Assembly: GCF_932276165.1 (NCBI RefSeq)
Contig: NC_064002.1
Span: forward strand, 5,022,001-5,086,000
Source of the DNA: Plutella xylostella
Lineage: Eukaryota > Arthropoda > Insecta > Lepidoptera > Plutellidae
Direction of reading: 5' to 3'
Length of the DNA stretch: 64,000 nucleotides
The position numbers and the translations under genes were made by a program. Below are positions 26,301 to 35,300 of this stretch, piece by piece; within the stretch, counting starts at the first letter, position 1; each line of letters starts with the position of its first letter. The notes below the pieces were generated by a model. That model was not told where the DNA came from. It saw only the letters and a program-made list of their open reading frames with translations, and made no database searches.

Positions 26301-29300
26301 TTCGGCGGTGACTGGTACGCAGCGCCGGGCCCGGCGCCGGCGGTTGCGTTGCGGAAGAATGCGTCCCAAGACTGTTAGAACAAAAAAATATATATATGAA
26401 TTAATTGGAACTTGTAGCGATGCGATTATAATATAAGCGGCGTACGTACTGTGTATATTTTTATAGATAACTAAGAATTTATAGGGTGGAAATCTACAAT
26501 GTGGGCGATTTAGATACAGTAAGTAAGTTTGTACTTTCTCGGTATGTGTACGGTATACCTACTTACACCTACCTAGGTATTAGATGGCGATATTGGACAT
26601 GCAATAATAATAAACACAAATCAAAGTAACTTCCTCGAACTTCAACAATGCATCGTGAATCTTTCTTTTAGAGCTAGATTAGATCAATAATCAATAGAGA
26701 TAAAATCGTTTCATTATCGATAGCATAAATATTCTAAAGGGCGTACGAAGTCGCTGCCTACATTAAAGTTGTGCAATAAAGATGGATACAGTCACGAACA
26801 TGAGACAGCACGTCACTCACATTTCAAGGGCAGGCGGACTTTACATTGAATATTCACATTCATTCTTACATTGTACACACACGTATAAGTCACAAAGATG
26901 GTGATAACCAGATAAAATTATATGAGTACCGCAAAGTGACCATGCACGCTATAACCGCTTACGTTGATCATTCTTATCCCGGCAACCATACCGCAACGGC
27001 GGAAGTCATAAATACTACTCCTAAGACATAATGCATCCTCCTTTACATGAATCGCTATTAGACCCAACAGCCAAAGGAAAATAAACAAGGTATGGTGTGC
27101 GAAAGTGTGAATTGATGGTAATTTTGATGCCTCCTTTTAAGAATTTAACATATTATTAGATCATAATTTAAAAAATTGTAAAGTCATTATCATTTGAAAT
27201 ATTGATTCGATCTTTACTAGCTATGAAATCCCAGTGATATTACCATTTTTTTCCATGCTGTTTTAATAGAATCCAGACAGACCAGCTAAAATTATAGACA
27301 TATTCCATGGCTTCTATTCTAACGCGGTCGGAAATGAACTAAGGTCATAGTATAATACTACGTCATTAAACCAATGTAACAATGTCATTCACAAAATTAC
27401 AGCCTAATTCCAATTCAGACCAGAAAACACCAGAAAGAATTACCGTCTGTTGGTGGACCAAAGACAAATTATTTCATAACATACGATAAAGAAGAATAAA
27501 AATCTATGCCTACCTGGTGGAAACATTTCTATCGTATAAAACTTTTATTGCTACCTAAATTAGTTGAGTTTTTCAGATATGAATGATATGAATGAATGAA
27601 TTTTGCATTCTTTCATACTCGTCTGAAGTCTGCTCTTACCTAGACATGAGAATGTATAGAGTAAAATCAGGTCAAGGTTTGTAAAAATCAAGGCACCTAC
27701 AAAGCGTTCAAAAATTCTGTGCCGACGACAAAATCAATATTTATTTGCAAACGAAAAGAGCACTATAAGTGCTTCAAATCACTGTAATAATGCTCTTTGC
27801 ATGGCACGTTAAAGATCTGAAAATAGTTCCACATTTTGCATACATAGACGAATCTGTTATGTAACTAACTAATGCGCGAGTTTTACATGACCCTGAAATG
27901 TTTCGGGTTCGAAATTAATCTAGCGCCGAGGCAAACTATTCGTAACATCATACACAAAAAAAATTATTAAGTTTAATTGTGAATCAAGCAAATCGTAAGA
28001 GTGGCGCGCGCTAATGTCACAAGACAAATAGCAGAATAAGTTAAAAGCAAGTACCTACCCATATTATCTGGTTTTTACCACTTGAATGTATGTAGGTATG
28101 ACTATGACTAAGCGCTCTCAATTGCCTGTGATATCGTCTTCTGTCTCACTTATCTCCCTTAATGTGGCAATAATCGTTTTCTCTTTACTCTACAATTATC
28201 ACTATTCATGTACCTTTTACAACAACATCGCTCATTTTAAACGACAGTGTTTATAAAACAAGTAGATCAAGAAACCCTAAAGATTATTCTCAGCAGCTCT
28301 GCTATTGCTATAATATAAATCTATGTATATGCTCAAAGAGATCGCTTTTAGCGATAAGGCCGCTTAATGTTTATTCCAACTGTCTAAATAGCTATTAGGT
28401 ATTAATTTGTGTTTTGTTTGATCAATAAAATAATTTTGTTTTAAATCCGCCACCATAATATTTGGTTGCGGAAAGTAGTAAATAATCAAATAACCTTAAC
28501 CTCATACAATGAAATGCATTGCAAGAATCCAGCACAGTAATCACAACTTGATTTTGATATTGAAGATGATAAATGAGCTCTTTTATCAGAGTACACACCC
28601 ATCAGGATGCACGATAAAGCCTAGACTAGAAATCATTTTATATGTTATCAAAGGGAGATAATAGATTTGCCCACCTAATATTACAGTATTATAATAATGA
28701 CGCAAACAAGAATATTGCGACGATGATTCATTACGTGAAGTAGGAATTAAAAAAAAACCTGTAACGTGCGCTCAATGCGTAGGTCACAGACCTTTACCTA
28801 CATATCGTACAAGGAATTCTATGATGAAACTTCGTTTAATATTCATTCTCAGAAATAATATATAAAGTTTATTCTATCCTAATACCTCGGTAAGTAATTC
28901 CTTCCTTGATAGCGCGCGATAATTCTGGGCATTAACATGATACCAGGGGTTACCATTATAATAGATTCATAGTTCTACCATCATGCACATTGTTTTAACT
29001 GGTTGAATCCCTAGAACTCAAGCTCCTTAGAAAATCTATTGTATCTTCAGCAATATCGCAACAACCCAGGTGGAAAAGGTTAAATCTTAGACGAGCTGTT
29101 ACTTCTTGCGATTATGATTAGTCACCTTCATTTAAATTTAATTTAAAGTGATAGCAATAGCAGGAAAATTATACAAGTCAAGCTCATAATGAAATTCGTG
29201 GAATAAAAATAATTATGAAATGAGATTTTGTAATTCATTGCCAAAATCTGATCTGGTCTGATGCTCCATTTGAGGCCTTTACCACATCAAACATGGAAAT

Positions 29301-29736
29301 TATAAGTTTAAGATAATTATTAATATAATGTATAATTACCGCATGCACAGAAGCTGGGTCGGTGAGCCATGCATTGTACATGTCCTCAACATATGCCGAG
29401 CTGGATCCATTCAGGAATGGTTCTGCCGCAGTAGAGCTCTTCAGCCGGTGGGCTGACGCATTGTATACTGGTACGGCAGTCGCCTATAAACAAATTTAAT
29501 TCATCAATAATTTTTCCTGCCAGGTCATCAAAAAGTGACATCAACAAACAAGTACCTAAGTTTACATATTTTATCTAATACATATTTAAACATGTAAAAA
29601 GAATAAAATACATAGGCAATTAAAGATGAAAAAGTTGGATGCTTACCTGAGGCTTGTTCAGTAGCCATGACGCAAACCTCTCGTTGTTTCCTACTTTACT
29701 AGAAGCCTGTAAGACTATGCGACCTGCACGATGCAT
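5388..29736 (-). CDS. Ogdh: 2-oxoglutarate dehydrogenase E1, mitochondrial (complete, 21-22 coding exons)
   Basis: ThDP-dependent E1 of the matrix 2-oxoglutarate dehydrogenase complex; it decarboxylates 2-oxoglutarate and hands succinyl to E2. Coding exons in transcript order: 29736-29647, 29483-29340, 26371-26221, 25905-25838, one of three alternatives (25154-25037, 22972-22840 or 21506-21404), 19817-19739, 19397-19221, 18860-18712, 18370-18285, 17393-17214, 16642-16462, 14335-14117, 13684-13491, 13163-12910, 11563-11451, 9320-9133, 8388-8295, 7857-7665, 7245-7108, 6853-6689, optional 6134-6030, 5487-5388. All splice phases join and give about 1021-1031 aa, or 35 more with the optional exon; the family norm is about 1000-1020. 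The start has an arginine-bearing presequence (MHRAGRIVLQASSK). Exon 11 carries the ThDP-binding GDAAFAGQG and NNQIGFTTDPR motifs. Later exons hold DVERGTFSHR, LWEAQFGDF and EEHKNQG, all diagnostic of OGDH E1. The protein ends in EEFSML. Confidence 0.97.
5804..5869. repeat. Hairpin MITE in last Ogdh intron
   Basis: Near-perfect palindromic ends (CCCCCGAATTCATAGAA at the left and its reverse complement at the right) enclose about 30 bases. It is a small foldback, non-autonomous DNA element with no coding capacity, located between the optional exon and the last exon. Confidence 0.65.
6030..6134 (-). CDS. Ogdh: Ogdh optional cassette exon (35 residues)
   Basis: The 105-nt open exon is flanked on the minus strand by an AG acceptor (GGTTACAG) and a GTGAGA donor. 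It starts in phase 2 and ends in phase 2. Splicing exon 20 directly to the last exon gives ...NQKQISYNGR, which aligns with the usual OGDH C-terminus; including this exon inserts AKSQDQGWFSKLFGK followed by an acidic, Pro/Thr/Glu-rich stretch. The insertion lies just before the C-terminal tail and is absent from the standard E1 family as I know it. Being symmetric and open supports alternative inclusion, but transcript proof is lacking. Confidence 0.75.
7505..7589 (+). mobile_element. 3' end of a LINE (non-LTR) element
   Basis: The sequence reads GCATTAAGTCCACC, then TTTGTGCAATAAAG, then an AAAT repeat (AAATAAATAAAT) at the end. This is the typical 5'-truncated 3' tail of Jockey/CR1-like LINEs in Lepidoptera. 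It lies in an Ogdh intron, antisense to the gene. Confidence 0.5.
8789..8945 (-). repeat. Two short copies of the Ogdh exon 16 donor end
   Basis: The exon 16 donor border (plus-strand CCACATACCATGCCCTCCAT at 9126-9145) recurs at 8785-8804 and 8917-8936, with surrounding intron words also repeated (GTGGCATAATAGAGCGCACTAATG near 8689 and 8961). Only 14-20 bases of exon are copied each time. They are non-coding remnants of tandem duplication spanning the exon-intron border. Confidence 0.65.
9050..9099. mobile_element. Miniature TA-flanked TIR element
   Basis: Ends CAGGTTGTTGCAAAAA and TTTTTGCAACACCCTG are inverted and flanked by TA on both sides. The same termini bound the 1.2-kb element at 14629-15865, so this is a 50-bp internally deleted relative. 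TA target duplication points to a Tc1/mariner-type mobiliser. Confidence 0.6.
9416..9543. mobile_element. MITE with about 24-bp TIRs
   Basis: GCTACACGGGTTCGTTATCG at the left and CAATAACGAACCTGTGTAGC at the right are imperfect inverted repeats. The element is about 128 bp and non-coding, in the Ogdh intron before exon 16. Superfamily not determined. Confidence 0.55.
9816..11313 (-). repeat. Four decayed tandem copies of Ogdh exon 15
   Basis: The real exon is 11563-11451. Copies lie at about 9816-9912, 10359-10457, 10891-10988 and 11266-11313 (truncated). The three longer copies lack the same 10 bases (GCGAGCGCGC, present in the real exon near 11509), which shifts the frame, so they descend from one defective copy. 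The copy at 10891 has also lost its GT donor (AT instead). Adjacent intron words such as AATCGGTTCC are repeated with them. None can encode the E1 segment. Confidence 0.85.
10620..10754. repeat. Foldback MITE with about 45-bp arms
   Basis: The left arm begins CTGCCAGTTTCTATA and includes TAACTGGTAGTTACTTTC. The right arm is its imperfect reverse complement, ending TATAGAAACTTGCAG. Non-coding, lying between exon 15 copies. Confidence 0.65.
11630..11682 (+). mobile_element. LINE/SINE tail fragment
   Basis: GGGGAGGCCTTTGCCCAGCAG followed soon by AAATAAATAAA is a 3' terminal wording often seen in lepidopteran retroposons. Only the tail is present, in the Ogdh intron upstream of exon 15. Confidence 0.35.
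11982..12800 (-). repeat. Four decayed tandem copies of Ogdh exon 14 donor end
   Basis: The real exon is 13163-12910. Copies of its 3' end and donor (plus-strand ACATACCTGTGCGAGAACGT) start at about 11982, 12175, 12330 and 12771. The copy at 12330-12473 is the longest (about 140 bp) but lacks 7 bases relative to the exon and so is frameshifted. The repeat unit also contains intron wording (ATGACGAATCGCGATAGAGC, CCATCCGGACCAATCAAACG). All copies retain a GT donor but none has an acceptor. Confidence 0.85.
14629..15865. mobile_element. 1.24-kb non-autonomous TIR element
   Basis: The left end CCGGGTGTTGCAAAATTGG continues into TATATTAAGCCGAAA. The right end is the inverted form, finishing TTTTTGCAACACCCTG. 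Both are flanked by TA (14627-14628 and 15866-15867). No transposase frame was seen inside, so it is non-autonomous. The TA duplication fits Tc1/mariner-type mobilisation. It interrupts the repeated block beside exon 11. Confidence 0.65.
16042..16165 (-). repeat. Partial duplicate of Ogdh exon 11 with intact donor
   Basis: Nearly identical to the 3' two-thirds of the real exon 16642-16462, which covers the NNQIGFTTDPR ThDP-site segment. The open frame and GT donor are kept. It lacks the exon's 5' third (MSILLHGDAAFAGQG) and any acceptor, so it cannot replace the exon. High similarity marks it as one of the younger copies. Confidence 0.8.
16936..17163 (-). repeat. Two decayed copies of Ogdh exon 10 donor end
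   Basis: The real exon is 17393-17214. Copies at about 17082-17163 (donor GT retained) and 16936-17008 repeat the wording CTCATTGTCGCCTCTGTAGA and the following region with substitutions. They are non-functional remnants in the downstream intron. Confidence 0.75.
17496..18149. mobile_element. 654-bp MITE, PIF/Harbinger-like
   Basis: Ends AGCCTCGAATTCACTAGG and its inverse (CCTAGTGAATACGAGGCT) are flanked by TTA on both sides (17493-17495 and 18150-18152). A 3-bp TTA/TAA duplication is characteristic of PIF/Harbinger elements. The interior is GC-rich with many GTCGC/GCGAC words and no transposase frame. Confidence 0.6.
19436..19567. mobile_element. Foldback MITE
   Basis: GTACAGTCAGCTGCATAAGT at the left and ACTTATGCAGCTGACCGTAC at the right form inverted arms of about 40 bp that also include TACAAAAGTGT. 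Non-coding, in the Ogdh intron after exon 7. Confidence 0.65.
19818..21403. other. Ogdh intron, nothing further seen
   Basis: AT-rich intron between the downstream common exon (19817-19739) and alternative exon A. No further exon with the right phase and a recognisable E1 segment was found. Confidence 0.5.
21404..21506 (-). CDS. Ogdh: Ogdh mutually exclusive exon A
   Basis: 103-nt exon encoding 34 residues starting IRGHHIAKLDPLDLPKFDLE and ending in YRF. It begins in phase 0 and ends in phase 1 at a GTAAGA donor, the same as exons B and C. The wording IRGHH matches the mammalian version of this segment. The acceptor (CAACAAAACAG) has almost no pyrimidine tract, but TACTAAAT, a near-consensus branch point, lies about 25 bases upstream. 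It is the last of three alternatives in transcript order. Confidence 0.85.
21601..21674. repeat. 37-bp tandem duplication (2 copies)
   Basis: Two identical 37-bp units starting CACATTATATTATAATGGG lie back to back just upstream (minus strand) of exon A. The copies look identical, so the duplication is recent. Confidence 0.85.
22840..22972 (-). CDS. Ogdh: Ogdh mutually exclusive exon C
   Basis: 133-nt exon encoding 44 residues: begins SRGHLVAQLDPLGIATGDP, ends in IRQHVRF. Phase 0 start after TTGATATAG and phase 1 end at a GTATGCACG donor, almost the same donor as exon B (GTATGCAGG). It aligns with exons A and B at RGH, LDPLG and the terminal aromatic-F. It is open throughout with protein-like codon use, so a pseudo-exon is unlikely. 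Confidence 0.85.
22973..25036. other. Ogdh intron between exons B and C
   Basis: Contains a short TG-rich run near 23640-23665 and a diverged direct repeat around 24665-24770 (ATTCAAAAGCAACA twice). I looked for a fourth RGH...LDPLG exon here and found none. Confidence 0.45.
25037..25154 (-). CDS. Ogdh: Ogdh mutually exclusive exon B
   Basis: 118-nt exon encoding 39 residues: begins ARGHLAADVDPLGITTKD, ends in MRKYFNF. It follows GGTGGCGCAG (phase 0) and ends at a GTATGC donor (phase 1). Its wording (ARGHLAADLDPLG-like) matches the form I associate with insect OGDH, so it may be the major version. First of the three alternatives downstream of the common exon 25905-25838. Confidence 0.88.
25258..25388. 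repeat. About 21-bp GGCGCC minisatellite
   Basis: Six or so imperfect copies of a unit like TTTTGGCGCCCAGCATGGGA lie in tandem, about 100 bases upstream (minus strand) of the exon B acceptor. It is open in both orientations with a 7-residue periodicity, but this follows from the 21-bp unit and is not taken as coding. Each unit holds the palindrome GGCGCC. Confidence 0.8.
26372..29339. other. Large Ogdh intron, no gene seen
   Basis: AT-rich intron between coding exons 2 and 3. I found no coding exon, RNA gene or clearly bounded transposon in it. Confidence 0.5.
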
Positions 29737-30463
29737 GACTGCTTTTATTGTGTGCCCGGCCCTTAATTATGAAGTGTCAGGTCTGTAAAGAAAACAAATC
29801 ACTTCTGTAAGTAAATAATATACATAATTCATTATAATTTGATTACAAGAGATGAAGTTAAGAAAGTAATAATATAAGGAAGATTATGAATAAAATGTCT
29901 GGTGCAAGATAACCAAAATTTAGAAATATCTACTATACTATCCCAACATTAACAACAAATTAATATTTCACTGGTGGACAAAATGCTATCCAAATTAGCA
30001 CCATAAAACTCAGGACATAAATGACCTTCCCCATGCAGACAATACTACTGAATACCTTTCAAGTTTTTACTATCATTTGTAATGAGTTAATGAGATATAA
30101 ATGCATTAGCAAAACATTTTCTGTAGTTTCCTACTATACATAGATAGAAGTATCATCACTTTCTCACAGCTCAGAGATATGTTATATCAGTGCTACCAAC
30201 ATAGACTTGCACTAGAACAGATTCTTGGCACAATTTCAATTTCACTAACATCTATTTTAGAACATTTTTTTTATAAAAGCTACTGTGTCAATAACAATGG
30301 TTCAAGGATGAAAAAAACAAGTCTGATTGTGAACCTTGATCCAATTTATAAGTTCAGTTACTTACACTAGTAAGTGCAGACAAATAACCAGGTAGTGAAG
30401 TACTTATGTATGTATGTTATGTTATATTACTGATGTTACTTTCAATAAGATTTTGATTTTAAT

Positions 30464-30630
30464 GGTACCCCGAGATACGGGCAAAGCCTAGTTCGGGGGC
30501 CCCTGTTCATTTTGTGATTTTAAATGTAAGATGTGCGCTAGAATACTTTTTGTTTTGTAAAATAAGATTTAAATTTTACTTAGGTATTATGTGTTTTATG
30601 TGCAAATAAACAATTTTTACTTTACTTACT
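30464..30630 (+). mobile_element. Probable LINE 3' tail
   Basis: Begins GTACCCCGAGATACGGGCAA, continues with a short unique stretch, then CAAATAAACAATTTTTAC and repeated TTTACTTTAC words, which resembles a 5'-truncated non-LTR element tail. It lies in the Ogdh 5' intron. No target duplication was identified. Confidence 0.35.
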
Positions 30631-31301
30631 TTTTACTTTATCTATTAAATTGTTAATTAAATTTGTTACCTAAACCAAAGAATATAAAGACTATTATAAT
30701 CACTAGTAACTGGAATAGCTCAGAGATTTTTATGCATTTTATAAGGCATTGATGTTGAAGACTAATAGTAATTTAACTTATTGTATAGGAATATCAAAAC
30801 TTAATAAATTTGTGTAAAAGTAAGAGAAAATTTAATATGGTGAGAAATGAGGAAAAGTTTTTAGTAGTCAAAGATTTTTGATACTTTCAAGGTGCTGTAT
30901 GGTGTGAAATTTTAGATTTTCAATATTGTGATTTTGATAAACATGAGGGACTGTTTTGAAATTTAGTTTAAAGTAAAGGTAAATAATAAAAAAAAACATA
31001 ATTGTGAATTATATTTAATTTGTAATGGTTTGAGTCATGGGATACGCCTAAGGGTTTGAGATGAACACGTAATAATTACTACTTTTTATGAAGATACCTG
31101 ATAAGTTGGTCCACGTTATAAAATAAAATAATACCGTAAACTCTGATCAATACTGTGGTCCCGTGATTCAAGGTTATATAACTCACACCTTTCTAGCAAA
31201 TAAGAAATTTACTTCAGCATTGGTACTGCAATAACAAGTATTCGGCGCCTACGGTGGCAGGTTATTCATTTAAATAGTAGTTTCTTACATACGATATTTA
31301 C

Positions 31302-31440
31302 CTTTGACACTGATCTAAATTATCCTTCCACAAACGCAACTTATTTTTGACTTTTCGACAAATTCAAAGAAATTTCAACAAATTTTTTTCATCGTTGTTC
31401 GTGATGTCTAATGTCCACAGACTACTAGTTTACAGTCTCA
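31302..31440 (-). other. Ogdh: Candidate non-coding first exon of Ogdh
   Basis: The minus strand has a good donor (GTCAAAG followed by GTAAAT) at 31302. It could join the acceptor at 29783-29784 (TTTCTTTACAG), just 46 bases upstream of the Ogdh start codon. The start site itself cannot be fixed; the upper limit is a guess. This would put the Ogdh promoter about 0.9 kb from the MICU1 start codon. Confidence 0.4.
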
Positions 31441-31551
31441 AAATGCTGTCACTCACGTGTCAGTGAGAAAAGACAGCGGCAAGTCGGCTATGGACTGGAC
31501 TTCACTGGACCAACAGCGGCAAAGGGGCATTGATTAGATTAGAGTGCAATG

Positions 31552-31588
31552 ATCAAAATCAAAATCAAAATCAAAATCAAAAATAGTT
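31552..31588. repeat. AAAATC hexanucleotide repeat
   Basis: About six tandem copies of an ATCAAA-type hexamer, followed by unique sequence starting ATAGTTTATTTACACACC. In Lepidoptera such hexamers often mark the 3' tail of an inverted retroposon copy. Confidence 0.6.
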
Positions 31589-32252
31589 TATTTACACACC
31601 ATGTAAGCATAGACAAATATTATACAGTGAGAAACATTACATAAAAGATGGTAGGTACAAGTCGTCCATACTAAATGATGACATTAGGTATTTCGCATGG
31701 AATTTCAGTGAAGTCCACACTAGGCTAAGCCTGTGTCGTGATCATTTAAATGTTAAAAAATATCATGCAAGGAACTCAAGTAAAGTACTTGTCTTATGTT
31801 ACGGGCGGCGCTGCGCCGTGTATAGTGTAGAAATAGTGTAGAGCGGGTGATGAGCGCATTTTTATATTAAAACTCCGCCGCCATCGCCATCACCCTTATC
31901 GTCGCTTCATGAGCAGCTTCATACAATGATCAAGACACTCATGTCACCGCCTGCGCCTGCTGGATGCATGGACGCGGGCTTACAGAAATAACATCACACT
32001 TTACCATTGACTTGTAGTGGCTACTGTACTAGTCATTGGTGAAGTTACTTACCCTCAAGTGATCACTCCGGTTTAGGAAAAGCCATACATTGGTCTGTGA
32101 ATTTTAAAAATAAAAGTGTCAAAATGACACTGACACCTAATGTCAATATTGACAATAATTCATCCAAAAAATAGCAATGTCTAAAATTTATAATTTTTGT
32201 ATGTATTTATTTTGATTGTGTATGGTGGTGTATTCCAATTAGGATAGGAAAC

Positions 32253-32260
32253 TATATAAA
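32253..32260 (+). promoter_or_regulatory. TATA-like element before MICU1
   Basis: TATATAAA lies 72 bases upstream of the MICU1 start codon, leaving room for a short 5' UTR of about 40 bases. Upstream at 32117-32154 are several TGTCAA/TTGACA words. Suggestive only, since TATA-like words are frequent in AT-rich DNA. Confidence 0.3.
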
Positions 32261-32324
32261 AGCCATTTCAAACGCAAGTTTATTTTATATAAACTATCAC
32301 AGCAAATAATTGTGTGTTCCAAAC

Positions 32325-35300
32325 ATGTACTTCCTATCATCCAAATTAAGTCGGATACCTCGTCAAATAACTGCATTGCAGAGAATATCACTGTTGCAAG
32401 AATGTTCTAAGGTTGTACTTCCTGTAACACCGTCTAAGGCACTATGTTTTCATCGATCATACAGCGCCCATAGCCAGTCTCAAGATGCTGAAGGGTTCCG
32501 GAAGTACTCTTACAAATATATGTGCTTTTCTCTTCTTTTCGGGGCCACTGCCTATGCCTCTTACCGAATATGGTGAGTTTTGATCAAATATTTGAGTACT
32601 TGTCTTTAGTTAATCCTTTGAATGAATATATTGATAAAATGGTTTTATTTTCAGGCTTGGTTACCAAATATTTCCATTAATAACGGCTGCTGAAGAAATA
32701 TCGGAATCTGACTCTGAAACTGAAACTGAAATTGACACAAAAAAGAAGAAATTTAGGAAAGAAAAAGTTGGCTTCAGAGACAGAAAGGTAAATAATTGAG
32801 ACTAGTGAATGAATCATTTCAATTCTGTTTTATTCTCCTGTTTATTTGCAGTCACAAAGCTCTTAAATATATATTGAAGAGAGATTCATATTTGTTAATT
32901 ATTTTCTTTATTAAATTGTTTTATTTTACTAATATTTCTTTCATATTTTTTTATGGTCACAGATAATTGAGTATGAAAACCGTATGAGATCTTATTCTAC
33001 TCCTGATAAGATTTTTCGTTACTTTGCAACAGTAAAGCTTACTTATGGAGAAACAACCGAAGTTTACATGACACCAGATGATTTTCTCAGAGCCATCACT
33101 CCTGGCATGAAACAACCTGATGGTATTTTTATTTTATATTATGTTTTTTTTGGTTGTGGGCTTTTTTACCTTAAACCTGCTTGTTTTTATCACATAAGAT
33201 TTAAATTCAGTTCTCTAACACATTTATCTTGTACTTGGACGCTGCCTGGCAGATAATTGAATATGAAAACCGCATGCGTCATTATTCCACACCGGACAAG
33301 GTGTTTCGGTACTTCGCCACTCTGCAGGCGCAACACCACGATCAGCATGAGGTTTTCATGACACCCGATGACTTCCTCAGATCCATGACACCGGGGGTCA
33401 AGCAGCCTGATGGTAAAACACAATAGTCTCATATAAGCTTTTTGCAACTGAGGACTTTCATTTGTACTTCAATTGCATTTTATTAATTAATGGTCTAGTA
33501 TGCTATCCATTCTGTACTGGGACATTGCTAAATATAATACTGAAGACTTATTTATTAATTTGTAAGACTTATTTATTATGTTTGTGTTAAGTTGTATATA
33601 TTTTTAATGTCCTATATACACTGTATTCTAATAAGAAAGTTTTAAAAATGTGTCACAATTACAGGTTTGGGATTGGACCAATATCGCAGATACGACCCTA
33701 AGGTAAGAGCAAGTAGAATTAAAAAGTAACAAGTTTTATCTGAAAAGTTGCTTATATCTAATGTGCACTGTCTATCTTAATCTGACTACTGTTATACATT
33801 TGTTGTTCAGATCTTTGTTTTTAATGCATACAAACTATGCTATTTATGTTAATTGATAATCAATTGTATTATATTTTGTTACTTATTTCATTAAATTATA
33901 AAATTAAATCCTCAGAAATGGTGCACAATCTCTATTCTAACCAGTTTCAGCATATAAGCACTTAGCACAAGTGACCCTGAAATTGTTGTAGTGAACCTCA
34001 ATGATATTTTGTCCTGTCACTTTTAGTTTCTTTTACAAAGATCTGCCTTCTCCCTCTCACACTACTTTCTTGTCTTTTCAGAATGTCGATGAGGTACTGT
34101 CCTTCCACCTCTGCATCACTTTTCTATCTATTTAATTTTGTACTTTTTGTTTGCTCCGCATACGTTTTCTACCCCTTCCATCCCATTCTTTCACCATCTA
34201 TGTTATAGGCTGAGTGATGGTTGCACTTCAAAAAGAAATGTTTTGCTAACTCAATTACCCTTTTCTCTGATTGGATAATATAATAATATGTATATTTATA
34301 TTGATTAAGCTACAATTTAGTTGCCTTGCAATAGTTGCAGACCATTGACCATGTCCTCTTTGTCAGGAAACACTGTACATCATCATTACAATTTTGTTGC
34401 CTGCGATTTTATATTCCTTTTTTGTAGCTATTACCTTTATTATTATAAAAATACGCAAAACTCCAACATAAAGAGAAATGCTCTGTCTATATTTGTTTCC
34501 CTACTCAGGCACACTTTTAAAGTCTTTGAATGTCCACTTTTTATACTTATTTATTTTTCTTTCCATTAGTGCATGTTCACAATGTTAGCACTATTTTGTC
34601 TTTACAACTTAGTTTCAGGCAGACAAAATAGATTAAACAACTACAAACAACCTTTTAAATTCGAATAACAATTATTTAAAATAACGAAATATACATTATG
34701 TAATTAAGTAACATATTTAATTTTAAATGCAGAGCATCAGTCAACGCCTGAATCTGGACTTGGACGAAAACTCCATCTTCTACAAGCTGGGCTCGTCCGG
34801 GCTCATCACCTTCAGCGACTACATCTTCCTCCTCACCGTGCTGTCCAGTAAGTCCACCACATCATTCACATCACAGGCAAACAAACACACATCACACATC
34901 CCCACTCAGCCCAATTTCCTCCCGTATTGAGTGTACACTTTAGAATCGTAGCCGAACATTTCGAAGTCCGTCCCATATATTTCCAGCAAGCCTCGCATCA
35001 TCGAACGGTCCAGCTGACTGTAGTATCGTCTCACTAGCTGCTGTGTTTGCTTTCCGTCTCGAGCCTTGTTCATGACGGTGCGTAGCTTGGTCCTCTTACT
35101 CCTAGGTCCACTCAGAAGCGAGTTAAGTCCTAACTCACTGATGACATACGAGGAATCTCGGTCTAAAGTCTCTGTTTTGGCGATCACACTGAAGTTGACG
35201 GCACAAGGCGAGCAGAACTGGTAGTACGGAGCCCAGTGCTCATTGAATTCGGATAACTTCGACTCTTTGTAAGTGTCGATTAAGTAAGCGACGAACTCGT

